From Rhizophagus clarus (Eukaryota > Glomeromycota > Glomeromycetes > Glomerales > Glomeraceae): 64,000 nt of DNA. Both the position numbers and the translations under genes were made by a program. Below, in pieces: positions 23,890 through 33,864 of this stretch. The stretch lies in assembly GCA_015698045.1 (NCBI GenBank), contig BLAL01000313.1, forward strand, positions 310,001 through 374,000, read 5' to 3'. The notes beneath the pieces are model-generated. The model was not told where the DNA came from. It searched no databases and was given only the letters and a program-made list of their open reading frames with translations. Within the stretch, counting starts at the first letter, position 1. Each line of letters opens with the position of its first letter.

Positions 23890-23990
23890 GCAGTGATCAC
23901 CAGCTCGGAAGAATTTGCTGGGCCACTCCTGTGTGACAAAAAATAAGTGGAGGTCTTGTGCGACATAATAATTTTCACATATACCGAAAA
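23890..23990. promoter_or_regulatory. Duplicated promoter-like block, copy 1
   Basis: About 100 bp beginning near GTGATCACCAGCTCGG and containing CTGTGTGACA and CTTGTGCGACA (23955-23965), then an AT-rich TTTTCACATATA stretch. A near-identical block lies at 24430-24535, differing mainly by an extra GGATCACTAGGCAG. Each block precedes a start codon (24053 and 24600) by about 95 bp. Confidence 0.6.
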
Positions 23991-24052
23991 GAAGCTATGC
24001 ATGCTAACCAGTACTTTATTTTTTTATTAAGTATAATTGATCTATTAGCAAA

Positions 24053-24238
24053 ATGTTTGATGAGAATATAGATGCCGAGAAGGAGGAAGCCTTCAATGAA
24101 TTTATCAAAGAATATGGAGAAAGAGAGGAGGATTGGACTATTTATGATAATGATTGGCACGACTGGGATGACCTTTTTTGTGAAATTAAGACCCATTGGA
24201 ACACAAAGGCGGTCAAGTATTGGAGAGAAAATACTTAA
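24053..24238 (+). CDS. Small acidic protein, hypothetical
   Basis: 61 residues starting MFDENIDAEKEEAF, rich in Asp/Glu and Trp (EEDWTIYDNDWHDWDD). It lies 88 bp downstream of the CTTGTGCGACA promoter-like motif, which is the main reason to accept it as real. No family is recognised. Confidence 0.4.
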   Translation: MFDENIDAEKEEAFNEFIKEYGEREEDWTIYDNDWHDWDDLFCEIKTHWNTKAVKYWRENT

Positions 24239-24429
24239 GCGATTTGTATATAATCTACCCAGTGTAAGTAATCCAACGTCATTATTCCATGTACTCTTAC
24301 AATCCAATGTCATTTATCTCCCACAATTAATAAGTCTAATAGAATTGCCATATTATCCACTTGAACTTCGATCAGAAATATGGGGTCCCTCCAGGACCTG
24401 GCCGGATGGTATATATTGGTCAGTCCGAG

Positions 24430-24535
24430 GTCGGTGATCTCCAGCTCGGAAGAATTTGCTGGGCCACTCCTGTGTGACAGAAAAATAAGTGGATCACTAG
24501 GCAGGTCTTGTGCGACATAATAATTTTCGCATATA
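24430..24535. promoter_or_regulatory. Duplicated promoter-like block, copy 2
   Basis: Second copy of the block at 23890-23990, with CTTGTGCGACA at 24507-24517 and TTTTCGCATATATATA following. It lies 83 bp upstream of the Crinkler-like start at 24600. Confidence 0.6.
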
Positions 24536-24599
24536 TATATATTCATGCTAACTACTACCTCTATTTTCCCCCCAAACAATCATGAGAAAATGTGAAAGA

Positions 24600-25136
24600 A
24601 TGTCTACAAGCAACACAGGACCAGCTCTAAAAGTAAATATTGACGGCAAAAGCATATGTTATGAAAGGCTGAGGGACTCACATTTTTGAGATCGCCAGGC
24701 GTAAAACCAACTAGAAGTACCCGATAAGACCAATACATCTGATAAATCAAAATTTGATAAGTTGGTCGAAGGTGGAGACATTGTCCTTAATTGTTTCATT
24801 CCTGGCGAGGAAGTGAGGGATATTTTCGATGTAACGATATCTAATGCTAATAACAATCGAGTCTCTTCTCTCGCGGAGGCAATCAGAAACCGTCGTCTAG
24901 ATCGATTTCGAGATATTAATTCGACCAGATTGGTTTTATATAAGAATAAATCCGAAGCCGACAGGGTCATAATCCAAAACTTAAGAAATAACAATGTGGC
25001 TATATTGGATGGTACAGAATTGATGAATCCGCAAAATACAATTTTTAGTTATTTTCCCATTCAGCCCCAACCTTTCTATCCCAGTGACGGTGAAAAGGGA
25101 ATCAATGTTATCGTGTATCCTCCTACAGATAATTAG
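24600..25136 (+). pseudogene. Crinkler-like N-terminal (ubiquitin-fold) protein, two in-frame stops
   Basis: One frame from ATG 24600 to 25136, interrupted by TGA (near 24690) and TAA (near 24705). Downstream, DIVLNCFIPGEEVRDIFDV, SLAEAIRNRRLDRF, RLVLYKNK and a final INVIVYPP follow the pattern of the Crinkler header domain seen in the 26232 gene (LLCLVKG, LKLWKKEI, HVIVEPP). Family knowledge: CRN headers adopt a ubiquitin-like fold and precede variable effector domains. Here no C-terminal effector domain follows. The stops fit CGA-to-TGA and CAA-to-TAA. Confidence 0.62.
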
Positions 25137-25401
25137 TATTTTTATTTGTATCATGTAAAGCGATATATTCGCAATTTTTATGTATTGTAGGTGCGTAGCA
25201 ATAACGTTTTTATTTCATAAATAAAGTATTATTTTATCGGATGTATAAGAGAAACGGGTCACGTGTAATGATACAATGCCTGTGTGACATAAAAACCTAT
25301 ATTAACGCTTGCGTTCCCACCAGATATAAAACTCTATTTTTCCTCCACTCCGGAACGTAACACATTTTTTTACCCGAGCTAAATATCACCATAAAAGCGT
25401 T

Positions 25402-25816
25402 ATGTCGTCTGAAACTAATACGCCTGCCTCTACTTCCACTTCCACTTCCGTTACTGCTGATTATGGGATTCGAACACTTACTAGACCTGATGGTACAGAA
25501 ATTGAGTGCAATGGTATATAAATATTAAATAAAATTATTGGTATAATTTAAGCATTCTATTTATTCATTATTCTCGTTCTTCTACATTATAGAACGAGCT
25601 CTCTTAATTAGAAATGCTCATGTATTTCCTGAAGGAAGACGATATCTAATTTACTCAATTTTGTTGTGCAGTATAACGAATATTATCATACCGGTGTTTA
25701 CACGCTTTTCCGGAAATGATTATGTCTTTTTAATCGGTATTTGCGTTACATCCGGTATACAGATATTTTTGATTTATACGGGATTCTTAAAGCAATACTT
25801 TTATAATGATACATAA
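25402..25816 (+). CDS. Small two-helix membrane protein, one intron
   Basis: Exon 1 is 25402-25513 and exon 2 is 25593-25816, with a 79-nt intron (GTATAT...TTATAG). The product is about 111 residues. It begins MSSETNTPASTSTST (Ser/Thr-rich), then EIECNERALLIRNAHVFPEGR. Two hydrophobic segments follow: LIYSILLCSITNIIIPVF and VFLIGICVTSGIQIFLIY, separated by a short polar turn, ending KQYFYNDT. It is intact, and a CCTGTGTGACA variant of the shared motif lies 113 bp upstream. A membrane or envelope-associated role is possible; no family is recognised. Confidence 0.6.
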
Positions 25817-26231
25817 CAGATATTAAATGTATTTTATTGTTATTTAAATGTTAGTAAAAGAAATCTATAGATTCCTGGCACGTTTATGGTTTACATTAAG
25901 AAAAATATTTCAAAATTTTGTTACATGCAGTGGTAGTGGTATAGACATTTATAGTAATAGCTTTACCCTGAATTATCCCATCATTGGTATTCCTCTCATG
26001 TATTAATATATCGAAAGTTCACGTGTATTTGGCCGGCGATCGTTGCACCTATGATGCGATCACGTAATGTGGCTGATCACACAGCAGGTCTTTTCTTGTG
26101 CGACAGTTGAATTTCTCACATATACCAGCCCTCAGCATTTTTCGCAAATAAAATTCTTTTTTACTCTTGTCCTCACATACCACCCTTTGAGCCAATAAAA
26201 TTTCGCAAAAAATACTATATAAGCCGAAAAC

Positions 26232-27689
26232 ATGTCTATCACTTTACTTTGCCTCGTTAAAGGAAATACTCTAGCGAACGCTTTTCCTATCGATGTTAAT
26301 AAGGACCAGCTTGTAGGCCACCTCAAAAAAGTTATTAAGGCAGAAAAACAAAATGACTTTGCTGGAATAGACGCAGACAGGCTCAAGCTATGGAAAAAGG
26401 AAATTCCTGACGATCAGGACGATCTCTTAAGCAATCTCACACTCAATGACGGGGACGAACTCCTTGCAACAAGAGAAATTGGAGACTACTGGACTGAGAA
26501 ACCGCCTAAAAGGAATATTCATGTCATAGTCGAACCACCAGAGAGCACCACCACTTCGAGCGAAGTATTGGAATTAAGGGAACAACTCGCCTCGTTGCAG
26601 GCATTACTCAACAAGTCCACACATGGTATGTATAAAATAGTTGGAAGAGAGACTTCGTGAGAATTTTCTAACTGACCATTGTATTATAGATTTCGACGTC
26701 GTTGTTCACCCGAAACGGAAGCCAAATAAGTGGACCGCAAATATCGAACATGCGACTCTCGAAGGCCTTAAGGAATATATACGCAAGATGTATCAATCAC
26801 CCGCACTTGAAAATGATGGGGCGGAACTCAACTTAATGAATGATGGAGACAAATATTCACCTCGGAGCGATCAAGACCTTCGTGAAATCCTCCGCATATT
26901 CGTGTCAGATAAAAAACTCAAGTTTACTGTATTCATCGAGACGCCATCAAAACCTTTCTCAGATTGGTCGTTTCCAAAAGTGTGCCAGCTTTATGGTATT
27001 AGCAATGACCCGAATCCCGACATTGACGTATTCCCTCCCTTTTCATGTGGTTCTGCAGACCTAAATAGTGGTAACTCCAAAGTCGTGATTAAGCACCTAA
27101 TGGCGGAAATAAAACTTCGTCAAGATGTTACTCCTCTCAACAAGGCAAATGAGGCAACAAAAAGTATTTACTCTTACTGCTATCTCGCTTCCGGGGTTTC
27201 GCTCTACAAAGATAATTTCAAGCTTATACCGGAAAAACTTATCGAGGGTCGAAATGGGCAAGGAAACCTCGATTATGCAGTAGAGTGTCGTTCGACCGGT
27301 AGAGTCCTTGGTGTAATCGAAGTTAAGAAGGAAGATTTTATGAAGGATTTGCCCAGGCGTCCGTGCAGATGGAGTCAACTTTGTCACGTAAACGCAAGGC
27401 AGATGAAATCGATAATGGACAGGACGTAGATAGGGTATTTGGGATTGTTACCGATGCATCTGAATGGTATTTTATGGAATGTTCGCTAGATAATGAGGGG
27501 AAGCCATCGTTTAAGTTATCGGAACCAGTGACCGTTGTGTACAAAGATGAGAATTTGCAAGCTAAAGTAGAAAAGGTCCTCGGGCATATTGTATGGTTAT
27601 TGGAGGAGGCACAGAAGCCGGCGGAAACTTCGCAAGGTGGAGTAAAAAGGGTAAAGTCAACGGGTAATCTTGCGGGAAAAAAGAACTAG
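26232..27689 (+). CDS. Crinkler effector with PD-(D/E)XK nuclease domain, one intron, one frameshift
   Basis: Exon 1 (26232-26625) encodes the CRN header: LLCLVKGNTLANAFPID, LKLWKKEIPDD, ending NIHVIVEPP. A 64-nt intron (26626-26689, GTATGT...TTATAG, phase 1) joins to DFDVVVHPKRKPNKW. The C-terminal domain contains GQGNLDYAVE...LGVIEVKKEDF, the D...ExK core of restriction-like nucleases, and later VFGIVTDASEW and VLGHIVWLLEEAQKP. One missing base near 27348 separates the nuclease core from the tail. CRN proteins of oomycetes and chytrids are host-nucleus-targeted effectors, and Rhizophagus also encodes them. CTTGTGCGACA lies 137 bp upstream. The single lesion makes this near-intact. Confidence 0.82.
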
Positions 27690-27749
27690 GACCATGACAC
27701 CGCATATAGTTAGTAGTCAGCGAAAAAATAATAGCATAGACGTCATGTA

Positions 27750-27800
27750 TCCTGGGCTACGTCCCGAACTTTGTATTTATTCTTCGCATGTATTAATAAA
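27750..27800 (+). terminator. Conserved 3' untranslated motif with AATAAA, copy 1
   Basis: GGGCTACGTCCC-like hairpin, then TTTGTATTTATTCTTCGC, then GTATTAATAAAATA. The same arrangement occurs at 29772-29818 (GGGCAAAGCCCC, TTTGTATTTATTTTGCG, GTATTAACAAA). Related GTATTAATA words follow other cargo genes near 30690 and 34900. This looks like a shared 3'-end or polyadenylation signal. Confidence 0.55.
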
Positions 27801-27820
27801 ATATTTTTTTCTTGGCATTT

Positions 27821-27844
27821 TTCCGAGACCGCGCGGTCCCGGAA
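27821..27844. repeat. GC-rich 24-bp near-palindrome, intergenic copy
   Basis: TTCCGAGACCGCGCGGTC and onward is a near-perfect palindrome around GACCGCGCGGTC. It sits in a 30-bp stretch identical to 28526-28555. It is strikingly CpG-rich in an AT-rich context. Confidence 0.8.
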
Positions 27845-27951
27845 ATCTGGTGACTTTATAACCTATTTCTCTTGGTAAAATGACAGTCTCTATGTATATA
27901 TATACTAACTAACTTTTGAATATTTCACTTCTTGTATAAAATTTATCAACC

Positions 27952-29564
27952 ATGTCGTCCGAGCTTGAAGTATTGAAACAGCGTATCGTTGAACTTGAGG
28001 CTAAGAATGCCGAGCTTGAGGCAGAAAAAGCTGAACTTTTAAAGCGGATTATGGAGGAGAATACTAAACGCGATGTTAGAGTTGAGGAACTGGAGCAAAA
28101 AAATAAGGAGCTTGAGACCAGACTTGCGATAGTGGAACAGGTTTCCTTACCAGTGGAAGAGCAGTCGTATAATGATAATCCTTCTGACGATAGTACATCT
28201 AACTTTAATTCAGTTGCAGAGTATCATGAGAAACCATTGGTGGATGTGAAAACAGATAATTCCTTTCCTGAAGAGGTTTGCTATAATAAACAAGAATTGG
28301 TGGTAACGGTACCTGTCAACTCTGCGAAGCGCCTTAATGGCACATCGTTGGAAGAGAAAGATATGGATAGTTTCTTGCTTGAGGCTCATAAGAAAATCGT
28401 TAGTAGTGAAATAAAGAGACGTAATAAGGAGCGCCAAGTCGATAGAAAGAAGAATGAAAAAAATGGGCAGGGATTGATTCAAGAAATCTCTTCATCCGTG
28501 CCCAAAGAAAATCATGTGACTAAAATTTCCGAGACCGCGCGGTCCCGGAAATCTGATAATTCGGATGCATTAATGTCTTCATTTCATGGGACTAGTATGA
28601 TAGAGATATCTCAGCATTTGGCCCAGTTATGTGATAATGCACTTATTGCAGAAGAGCACAGATTGGAAGCAAATCAAGAAGAAATATTATGCTGGTACCA
28701 CTATGGAAGAAATTTCGTATTTCAGTTGGAGGCTTTGTGTGGTAAAGATAAAATTGGCGAAAAGAAGGCAAGAGGTCTAATATACGATGAAGTCGTGAAG
28801 CAAGTTAATATCATTCGTAAGAAAAGATCTCAAGATACAGGGGTGCCACTCCCGGACATAACAAGAGATGGTTTGCGTAAAAAAACTCAGAGAGCTGAGA
28901 AGATCTACAAACTTCTCGAAAAAATAGGATTAGATAAAATCCAATATATCAGGACATATAGTGCGAATGAAATATCAAAGTTTACTAGTGATGAAATCCA
29001 AAAGATTATGAATCATTTCTCGAATAAGCCCAGTATGGATTTCACTGAGGATCAGGACATTTTTATTAGCGATGATTCTTTCAGTCAAACTGATACGTCG
29101 GAGGTGCGAGCGAATCCCTTGTTTTCAGCCGAGGTAAGTGAATCAGCATCACCTATTCCTTTAACCCATGACTCTAATTCTTCTGATATTTCAAAGAAGT
29201 TGGCCCAAGCAATCCGCTCGAAGCTGAGGACGATTACTACAAAATGCTCTTGGAAGATTGTGCGAAGGATTGTGAGTATTTTGATAAGGAAGTTGATTCC
29301 GTACCCCAGTCGGTGAAAGAAACGAATAAAGAAGTTGTTTCGCAATCAGGGGGAGAAACAAATGAAAGTAAGTCAGACGATGAAAATGCTTCCGATGATT
29401 CTGAAGAAGAGATGCCAGACGATTCGGATGATGATGGATATGATAGATACGGTGGATATAATGAATATGGTGAATGTGATAGAGGCTATTATTATCGTGA
29501 TGGAAGGTACGAAAGAAAAACCTCACCAATGATGAGTCCTATTATCTCTCCGGTAACTGCCTAG
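27952..29564 (+). CDS. Coiled-coil protein with shared C-terminal helical domain and acidic tail, one frameshift
   Basis: Starts MSSELEVLKQRIVELEAKNAEL; residues 1-65 form a strong coiled coil. A Ser-rich linker follows, then a helical domain: AEEHRLEANQEEILCWYHYGRNF, EKKARGLIYDEV, PDITRDGLRKKTQRAEKIYKLLEKIGLDKI, YSANEISKFTSDEI. The same domain recurs at the end of the RING protein at 33865-34834. A frame change between about 29190 and 29240 moves into a Ser/Asp/Glu/Gly/Tyr-rich tail ending 29564. The family is common in Rhizophagus predicted proteomes, with unknown function. Part of the coding sequence is the GC-rich palindromic repeat (28527-28550). Confidence 0.65.
28527..28550. repeat. 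GC-rich 24-bp near-palindrome, copy inside a coding region
   Basis: Identical to 27821-27844, but here it encodes SETARSRK within the coiled-coil protein. This shows that the repeat can insert into or be retained in a reading frame without breaking it. Confidence 0.8.
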
Positions 29565-29882
29565 GATATTCACATAGACTAAATTGCTGGATCATCTATT
29601 TCTTTTTTATTTTGAATCACATGGGTGGCTTAGCCGAAAGGCGCAGAGCATAACACACATATTACGAACCTTGAATTGGCATTACGCGGACAAATTTTGA
29701 AGTCACTTAAATGTCAAGTAGTTAGTAGTTAGACCGTAGGATTAGACATTAGTATAGAAACTTCATGTGTCATGGGCAAAGCCCCGCATTTGTATTTATT
29801 TTGCGTGTATTAACAAAGCTAGTCTTTACATTCATCACATAACATTGAATTATTCCTATCATGTATAAAATTATAATCAATC
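29565..29882. other. Intergenic region with conserved 3' motif, copy 2
   Basis: No gene. It contains the GGGC..GCCC hairpin and TTTGTATTTATTTTGCGTGTATTAACAAA-type signal (29772-29818) shared with 27750-27800. The rest presumably contains the promoter of the next gene. Confidence 0.5.
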
Positions 29883-30533
29883 ATGTCATCCGAGCATGAA
29901 ATATTGAGACAGCGCATTACTGAACTTGAGGCCGAGAATGCTAAGATTAAGGCTGAGAAAGCTGATATTGAGGATATGTATATTGAGCTTCTAAAGCAAA
30001 TTAGGGAGGAGTGTACCAGGCGTGATGCTGAAAAAGCTGAGTTTAAGGCCAGAATCGAGGAGCTAGAGAAAAATAGGACAGATACTGTTGTCGAAAACGC
30101 TGAACTTAGAGCAAGAGTTGTGAAATTGGAACAAGATATAGGTGAACTTAAAAAAGAATTGGAATCAAAGAAAAATCGTAAATTTCAGGAGAAATGTATT
30201 CTAATTGCTCAAGTATTGCTTGGAGAGGAACCCATTGTTGAATACCGACCATCTTTTATGAGGGGATTAGAACTTGATGCTTTCTTCCGACATCATCGAA
30301 TGGCATTAGAAGTGCAAGGGGCACAACATCGGCTTCATAATACTAGCTGGTATAAAGATGTCAAAAAACTTGAAGATATTGTTGATCGTGATCGGAAAAA
30401 AAGAACCTTATGTCAGCTTAATGGAATTTATCTTCTTGAAGTATGGTATGACGAGAATCCGGAAATTACGATTCCTCAGAAGATATATAAATTTAAAGAG
30501 TGTATTGATCGAAAAGACTTTAACCTTGATTAA
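29883..30533 (+). CDS. Coiled-coil plus Vsr/PD-(D/E)XK-like nuclease
   Basis: 216 residues, intact. The N-terminus MSSEHEILRQRITELEAEN is clearly related to the start of the 27952 gene (MSSELEVLKQRIVELEAKN). Coiled coil runs to about residue 95. The C-terminal domain reads ELDAFFRHHRMALEVQGAQH, then DIVDRDRKKRTLCQLNGIYLLEV: the D..., E.QG.QH and DR.K pattern of very-short-patch-repair-like endonucleases. It probably cleaves or nicks DNA. It could take part in element mobility, recombination or attack on competing DNA. Confidence 0.7.
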   Translation: MSSEHEILRQRITELEAENAKIKAEKADIEDMYIELLKQIREECTRRDAEKAEFKARIEELEKNRTDTVVENAELRARVVKLEQDIGELKKELESKKNRKFQEKCILIAQVLLGEEPIVEYRPSFMRGLELDAFFRHHRMALEVQGAQHRLHNTSWYKDVKKLEDIVDRDRKKRTLCQLNGIYLLEVWYDENPEITIPQKIYKFKECIDRKDFNLD

Positions 30534-30974
30534 TCTTTACGTGGCTTATACAACGACTTAACATCATGTGGCTAGTACCTGTTTGCATGTGGCTTATATA
30601 ATAAAATTATGTTTTCAAAAAAGCGATCATCTGAAATGCGCAGAAAGATATTGTTATTTTTCTCACCTAAGATTTTGATATTTTTTTCGAATGTATTAAT
30701 AGAATACTTTCTCGCTTATCAATCACCTGATATGTAAAAGTACGAAATCCCGAGACTTGTGACACGCGTCACGATCTCACTTTTTTTATATGAAGGCGTG
30801 ACAGATAAGTGTATTAAGTCATTGCCTGATCAACTGACGAGTCAGATCAATTTGTGCGACAATCGATTTAATATATATACCCGATAAATCCCCAAAAATC
30901 TTTTCCCAGTTCATTCATTTGTGCACTATTCGTGCTACTCTCTTTGTAATACTCTTTCATCCAAATCTTACAGT

Positions 30975-31214
30975 ATGTCAGATTCCGCTTCTGGTTCTAC
31001 CGTAAACATTAAAACGGAAATTGTTCGTCTCGTTGAGGATCAAGGAGAGAAGGCTGAATTACTTTCCTACTTCACTAAGCATAAAGATCAGCAAGATGAT
31101 GCATTGTCAGATCTTAATTGTTTTGATACGAATGAAAATAAACTTGCTTATCTTAGAACTTTCTTGAAGCCTGGTACGTTCTTTCTATCGAAGTATAAGA
31201 ATAATGTGGCTTAG
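30975..31214 (+). CDS. Short upstream ORF, possible first exon of the CRN-type NTPase
   Basis: The frame starting MSDSASGSTVNIKTEIVRLVEDQG gives 79 residues. TTTGTGCGACA (30851-30861) lies 124 bp upstream. A GTACGT donor-like site at 31174 suggests splicing to the downstream gene, but no acceptor preserves frame, so the connection is uncertain. Confidence 0.4.
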   Translation: MSDSASGSTVNIKTEIVRLVEDQGEKAELLSYFTKHKDQQDDALSDLNCFDTNENKLAYLRTFLKPGTFFLSKYKNNVA

Positions 31215-31299
31215 CTTTTAGCTTTATTTTTTCCTTTCTCTGTCACATTCGCCAATAATACCGAATACTTACTTATTCTTGTGCTTTTCTTTCCTGCTT

Positions 31300-33116
31300 C
31301 TTATCGTCAAACCCGCCCAAAAAAAACATATTCGCGTTATCGTAGTGCAACCCGTTGCCAAACGCTCAAGACTAGGAGGTGAGCATTCGTCACCGAAGAG
31401 AGCTGTTGGAGTTGCTTTGATAATCTGTGAACTAATGATTTTTTTTTAAATTTACCCTTACAGATCCATTATTTGGAGGCATATTGGAAGTGGTCGTCTC
31501 TCTCAAGCAAAATGAGGTTACCCGAAGGTTATCAACCTTGTTGACAAACATTACCCAACGCGAAAACGTAGAAGCATGCAACCCAGAATCGTCAACTGAT
31601 GCTCAGGAGTCGAATATCATCCGAAGCAACACTGGAGATCTTGCAGTAATTGAAGAGCCCGCACTTTATGTCCGGCAAGCTTACAAAGATTTATATCGAT
31701 TTGTTACCGATCCCGATCCTGATCACCGATTCCTTATAACTGGCACATCGGGTGTCGGTAAATCGTGTTTCCTGCTATATTTATTAATCCAGCTTTTGCG
31801 TAATGTTGATGATGTTACTGTTATTTACCACTCCCGACAAGGCAAATTATGTTACTGTTTTAAGGATTCGAATCTCGAAGTTGGAGAGATTGACGATTTT
31901 TTAGACCGTCTCCACTCTTCCAGAACATGGTATCTAGTGGACAGCACGAAACCCGAAATAGTCCAAGCAAAAACAGTTGTTGCTGTATCCCCAAATAGTT
32001 TAAATGACGACCAATTTCAAGATTTTTCCAAGATAGTTGTGAATAAGTACTGCATGCCACCATGGACAATTGAAGAGCTGAAAGCTTGTCGGGAACATAT
32101 CTTCCTGCAGGTTCCAGAAAATCTGATGCTTGATATCTTTGACAGAGCAGGTGGAGTTCCACGATACGTTCTCCGGCATCCGGCACGCCTGATTAAAAAA
32201 TATAAAAATCCATCAGATTATGATACAATTGTAAACAAATCTATGGAACGCGTTGAAGAAGCCATTTCGGAAATCGAAAACTTTGACGAACTTTTACTAT
32301 GCTTTACTGAAAATGCTAGTTTTGTTAAGATCAGTAATCGAATTGTCCACCGATGGCCGGATCCTTCTTACGAGGACTACTACTATGAATGGGCATCCAG
32401 CTATATTTATAAAACTATTATGAGAAAACTAGAGAAATTTAGGTGGGACGAGCTTTTGCAGAAAATTCGGAATCCTTCGGATGTTACTAACTCTAGGGGA
32501 ATTATGTTTGAATTATATGTAATTCACCACTTCGCGACACGTAAAGATGAAGGTTTTGGATATGATATGAGATGTTTAGAGGTAATAAAGTCTTATACGA
32601 TCATTTTTGATAGTAATTGAGGGAAATCGACTTTATTGACCTTATCATTTTCAGAAAAACGATAATCGAAGAATAAGATTAAAGATATATATTTCAGAAA
32701 AAAACATTCAGTACGTCCGAACTGCAGAGAATCTTTCCAATTATGATCAAGATTGTATTACTATCCGACCAAAGGTGAAAAATTTTGGTGCAGCGGATCT
32801 ATTCATTATGCCAGATTATGTTTTTCAAATTACGGTGTCTAAAAAACACCCTATCAAACAAAAAGAGCTAGTCAAAATAATTCCAAATATGCTAGCCTAC
32901 AGAAGGGATAATAATGCAAAAATTCGACTTGTGTTCGTAGTTCCAGATGACATATATGATGGTTTCGAATATCAAAGATATGTAACGCCAAAGAAAGATA
33001 ATGGAGACGATCTTGATGATTTTAAGGATGTCGAACGATTATCTTCCGTTCTCAGTAACGTGGAACAATGGGTCTTAAAAATTGATTTGTCTATGCGACA
33101 ACAAGAGAGATCATGA
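31300..33116 (+). CDS. CRN-type P-loop NTPase plus nuclease effector, two introns
   Basis: A segment up to 31378 (KKHIRVIVVQPVAKRSRLG) matches the HVIV..P end of a Crinkler header. The 31379-31463 intron joins in phase to DPLFGG. Exon 31464-32581 carries a P-loop, FLITGTSGVGKSCFLLYLL, and a STAND/RHS-like NTPase region (TWYLVDSTKP, GGVPRYVLRHP). A 73-nt intron (32582-32654) leads to the last exon with FGAADLFIMPDYVFQITVSKKHPIK, a D...QxT variant of the PD-(D/E)XK core seen in CRN and retrotransposon-hotspot proteins. Exon 5' end and initiation codon are unresolved; 31300 is approximate. The main body has no stops. Predicted function: NTP-dependent nuclease effector. Confidence 0.68.
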
Positions 33117-33864
33117 ACTAATTGTTGGGTACTTATTTTGAGAAGGAGGCATAATGTTAGTTTAAGATATAAATATATATTTTTTTAATATTATGGGCTA
33201 CAACCCAGTCTATGCTATTTGCTAATTTTAATAGAGAAACATTTTTATTGCATGAGAATCATTATCACGCATAATAGATAATAGAAAGTTTGCGATTTTG
33301 CATTATGTAATATGATAGCTAAAATTTAATTCTTAGCCACGATGTACAATAAAGTTCCTCCTATAGTTTGATAGTTTGGACATATATTTTTTTTTACGTG
33401 TAATGATGCCGAAATCAAATGCGCACTTGTGACCTTGAAAAATGCTATCTTGCCGAAAGAATAGGGGCTATGCGACGTGCGAATCGCATATATTCGCATG
33501 TTTTTTTTTTGACTTGATTTGCATTTATTTTTGCGTCATGCTTTAGCGCCTCTGGCTGTCTCCAGTCCACGCTAGTATCATACCAATAAAACAATATTCA
33601 GGTATGGATATTTTTTCCGATAATCTTTATTTCGCATATGGGATTTGGGGGTATATGCTAATCCTGTTCCTTATCGTCATTTTTATTGATTTGCAAGGGA
33701 TTAATGAATGACGAAATGCGGTGCGTAATTGCTAGTGAAGATCCGGGGAATGATTTCTCCTACGATGTTTACAAGTGCTATAAAAGGGTAAGAAGGGAAC
33801 CTTTTTTCTCACAGCTGTTCTAATGCCTTATCCTCTAGCTGATTAACAATCGAAGGTGGGCAAT
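33117..33864. other. Intergenic region
   Basis: No supported gene. AT-rich 3' region, then sequence leading to the RING gene. A TGCGACGTGCGAATCGCATATATTCGCATG stretch near 33472-33501 has inverted GCGAAT/ATTCGC words, possibly regulatory. An ACCAATAAAACAATATT polyadenylation-like signal is near 33580. Confidence 0.4.
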
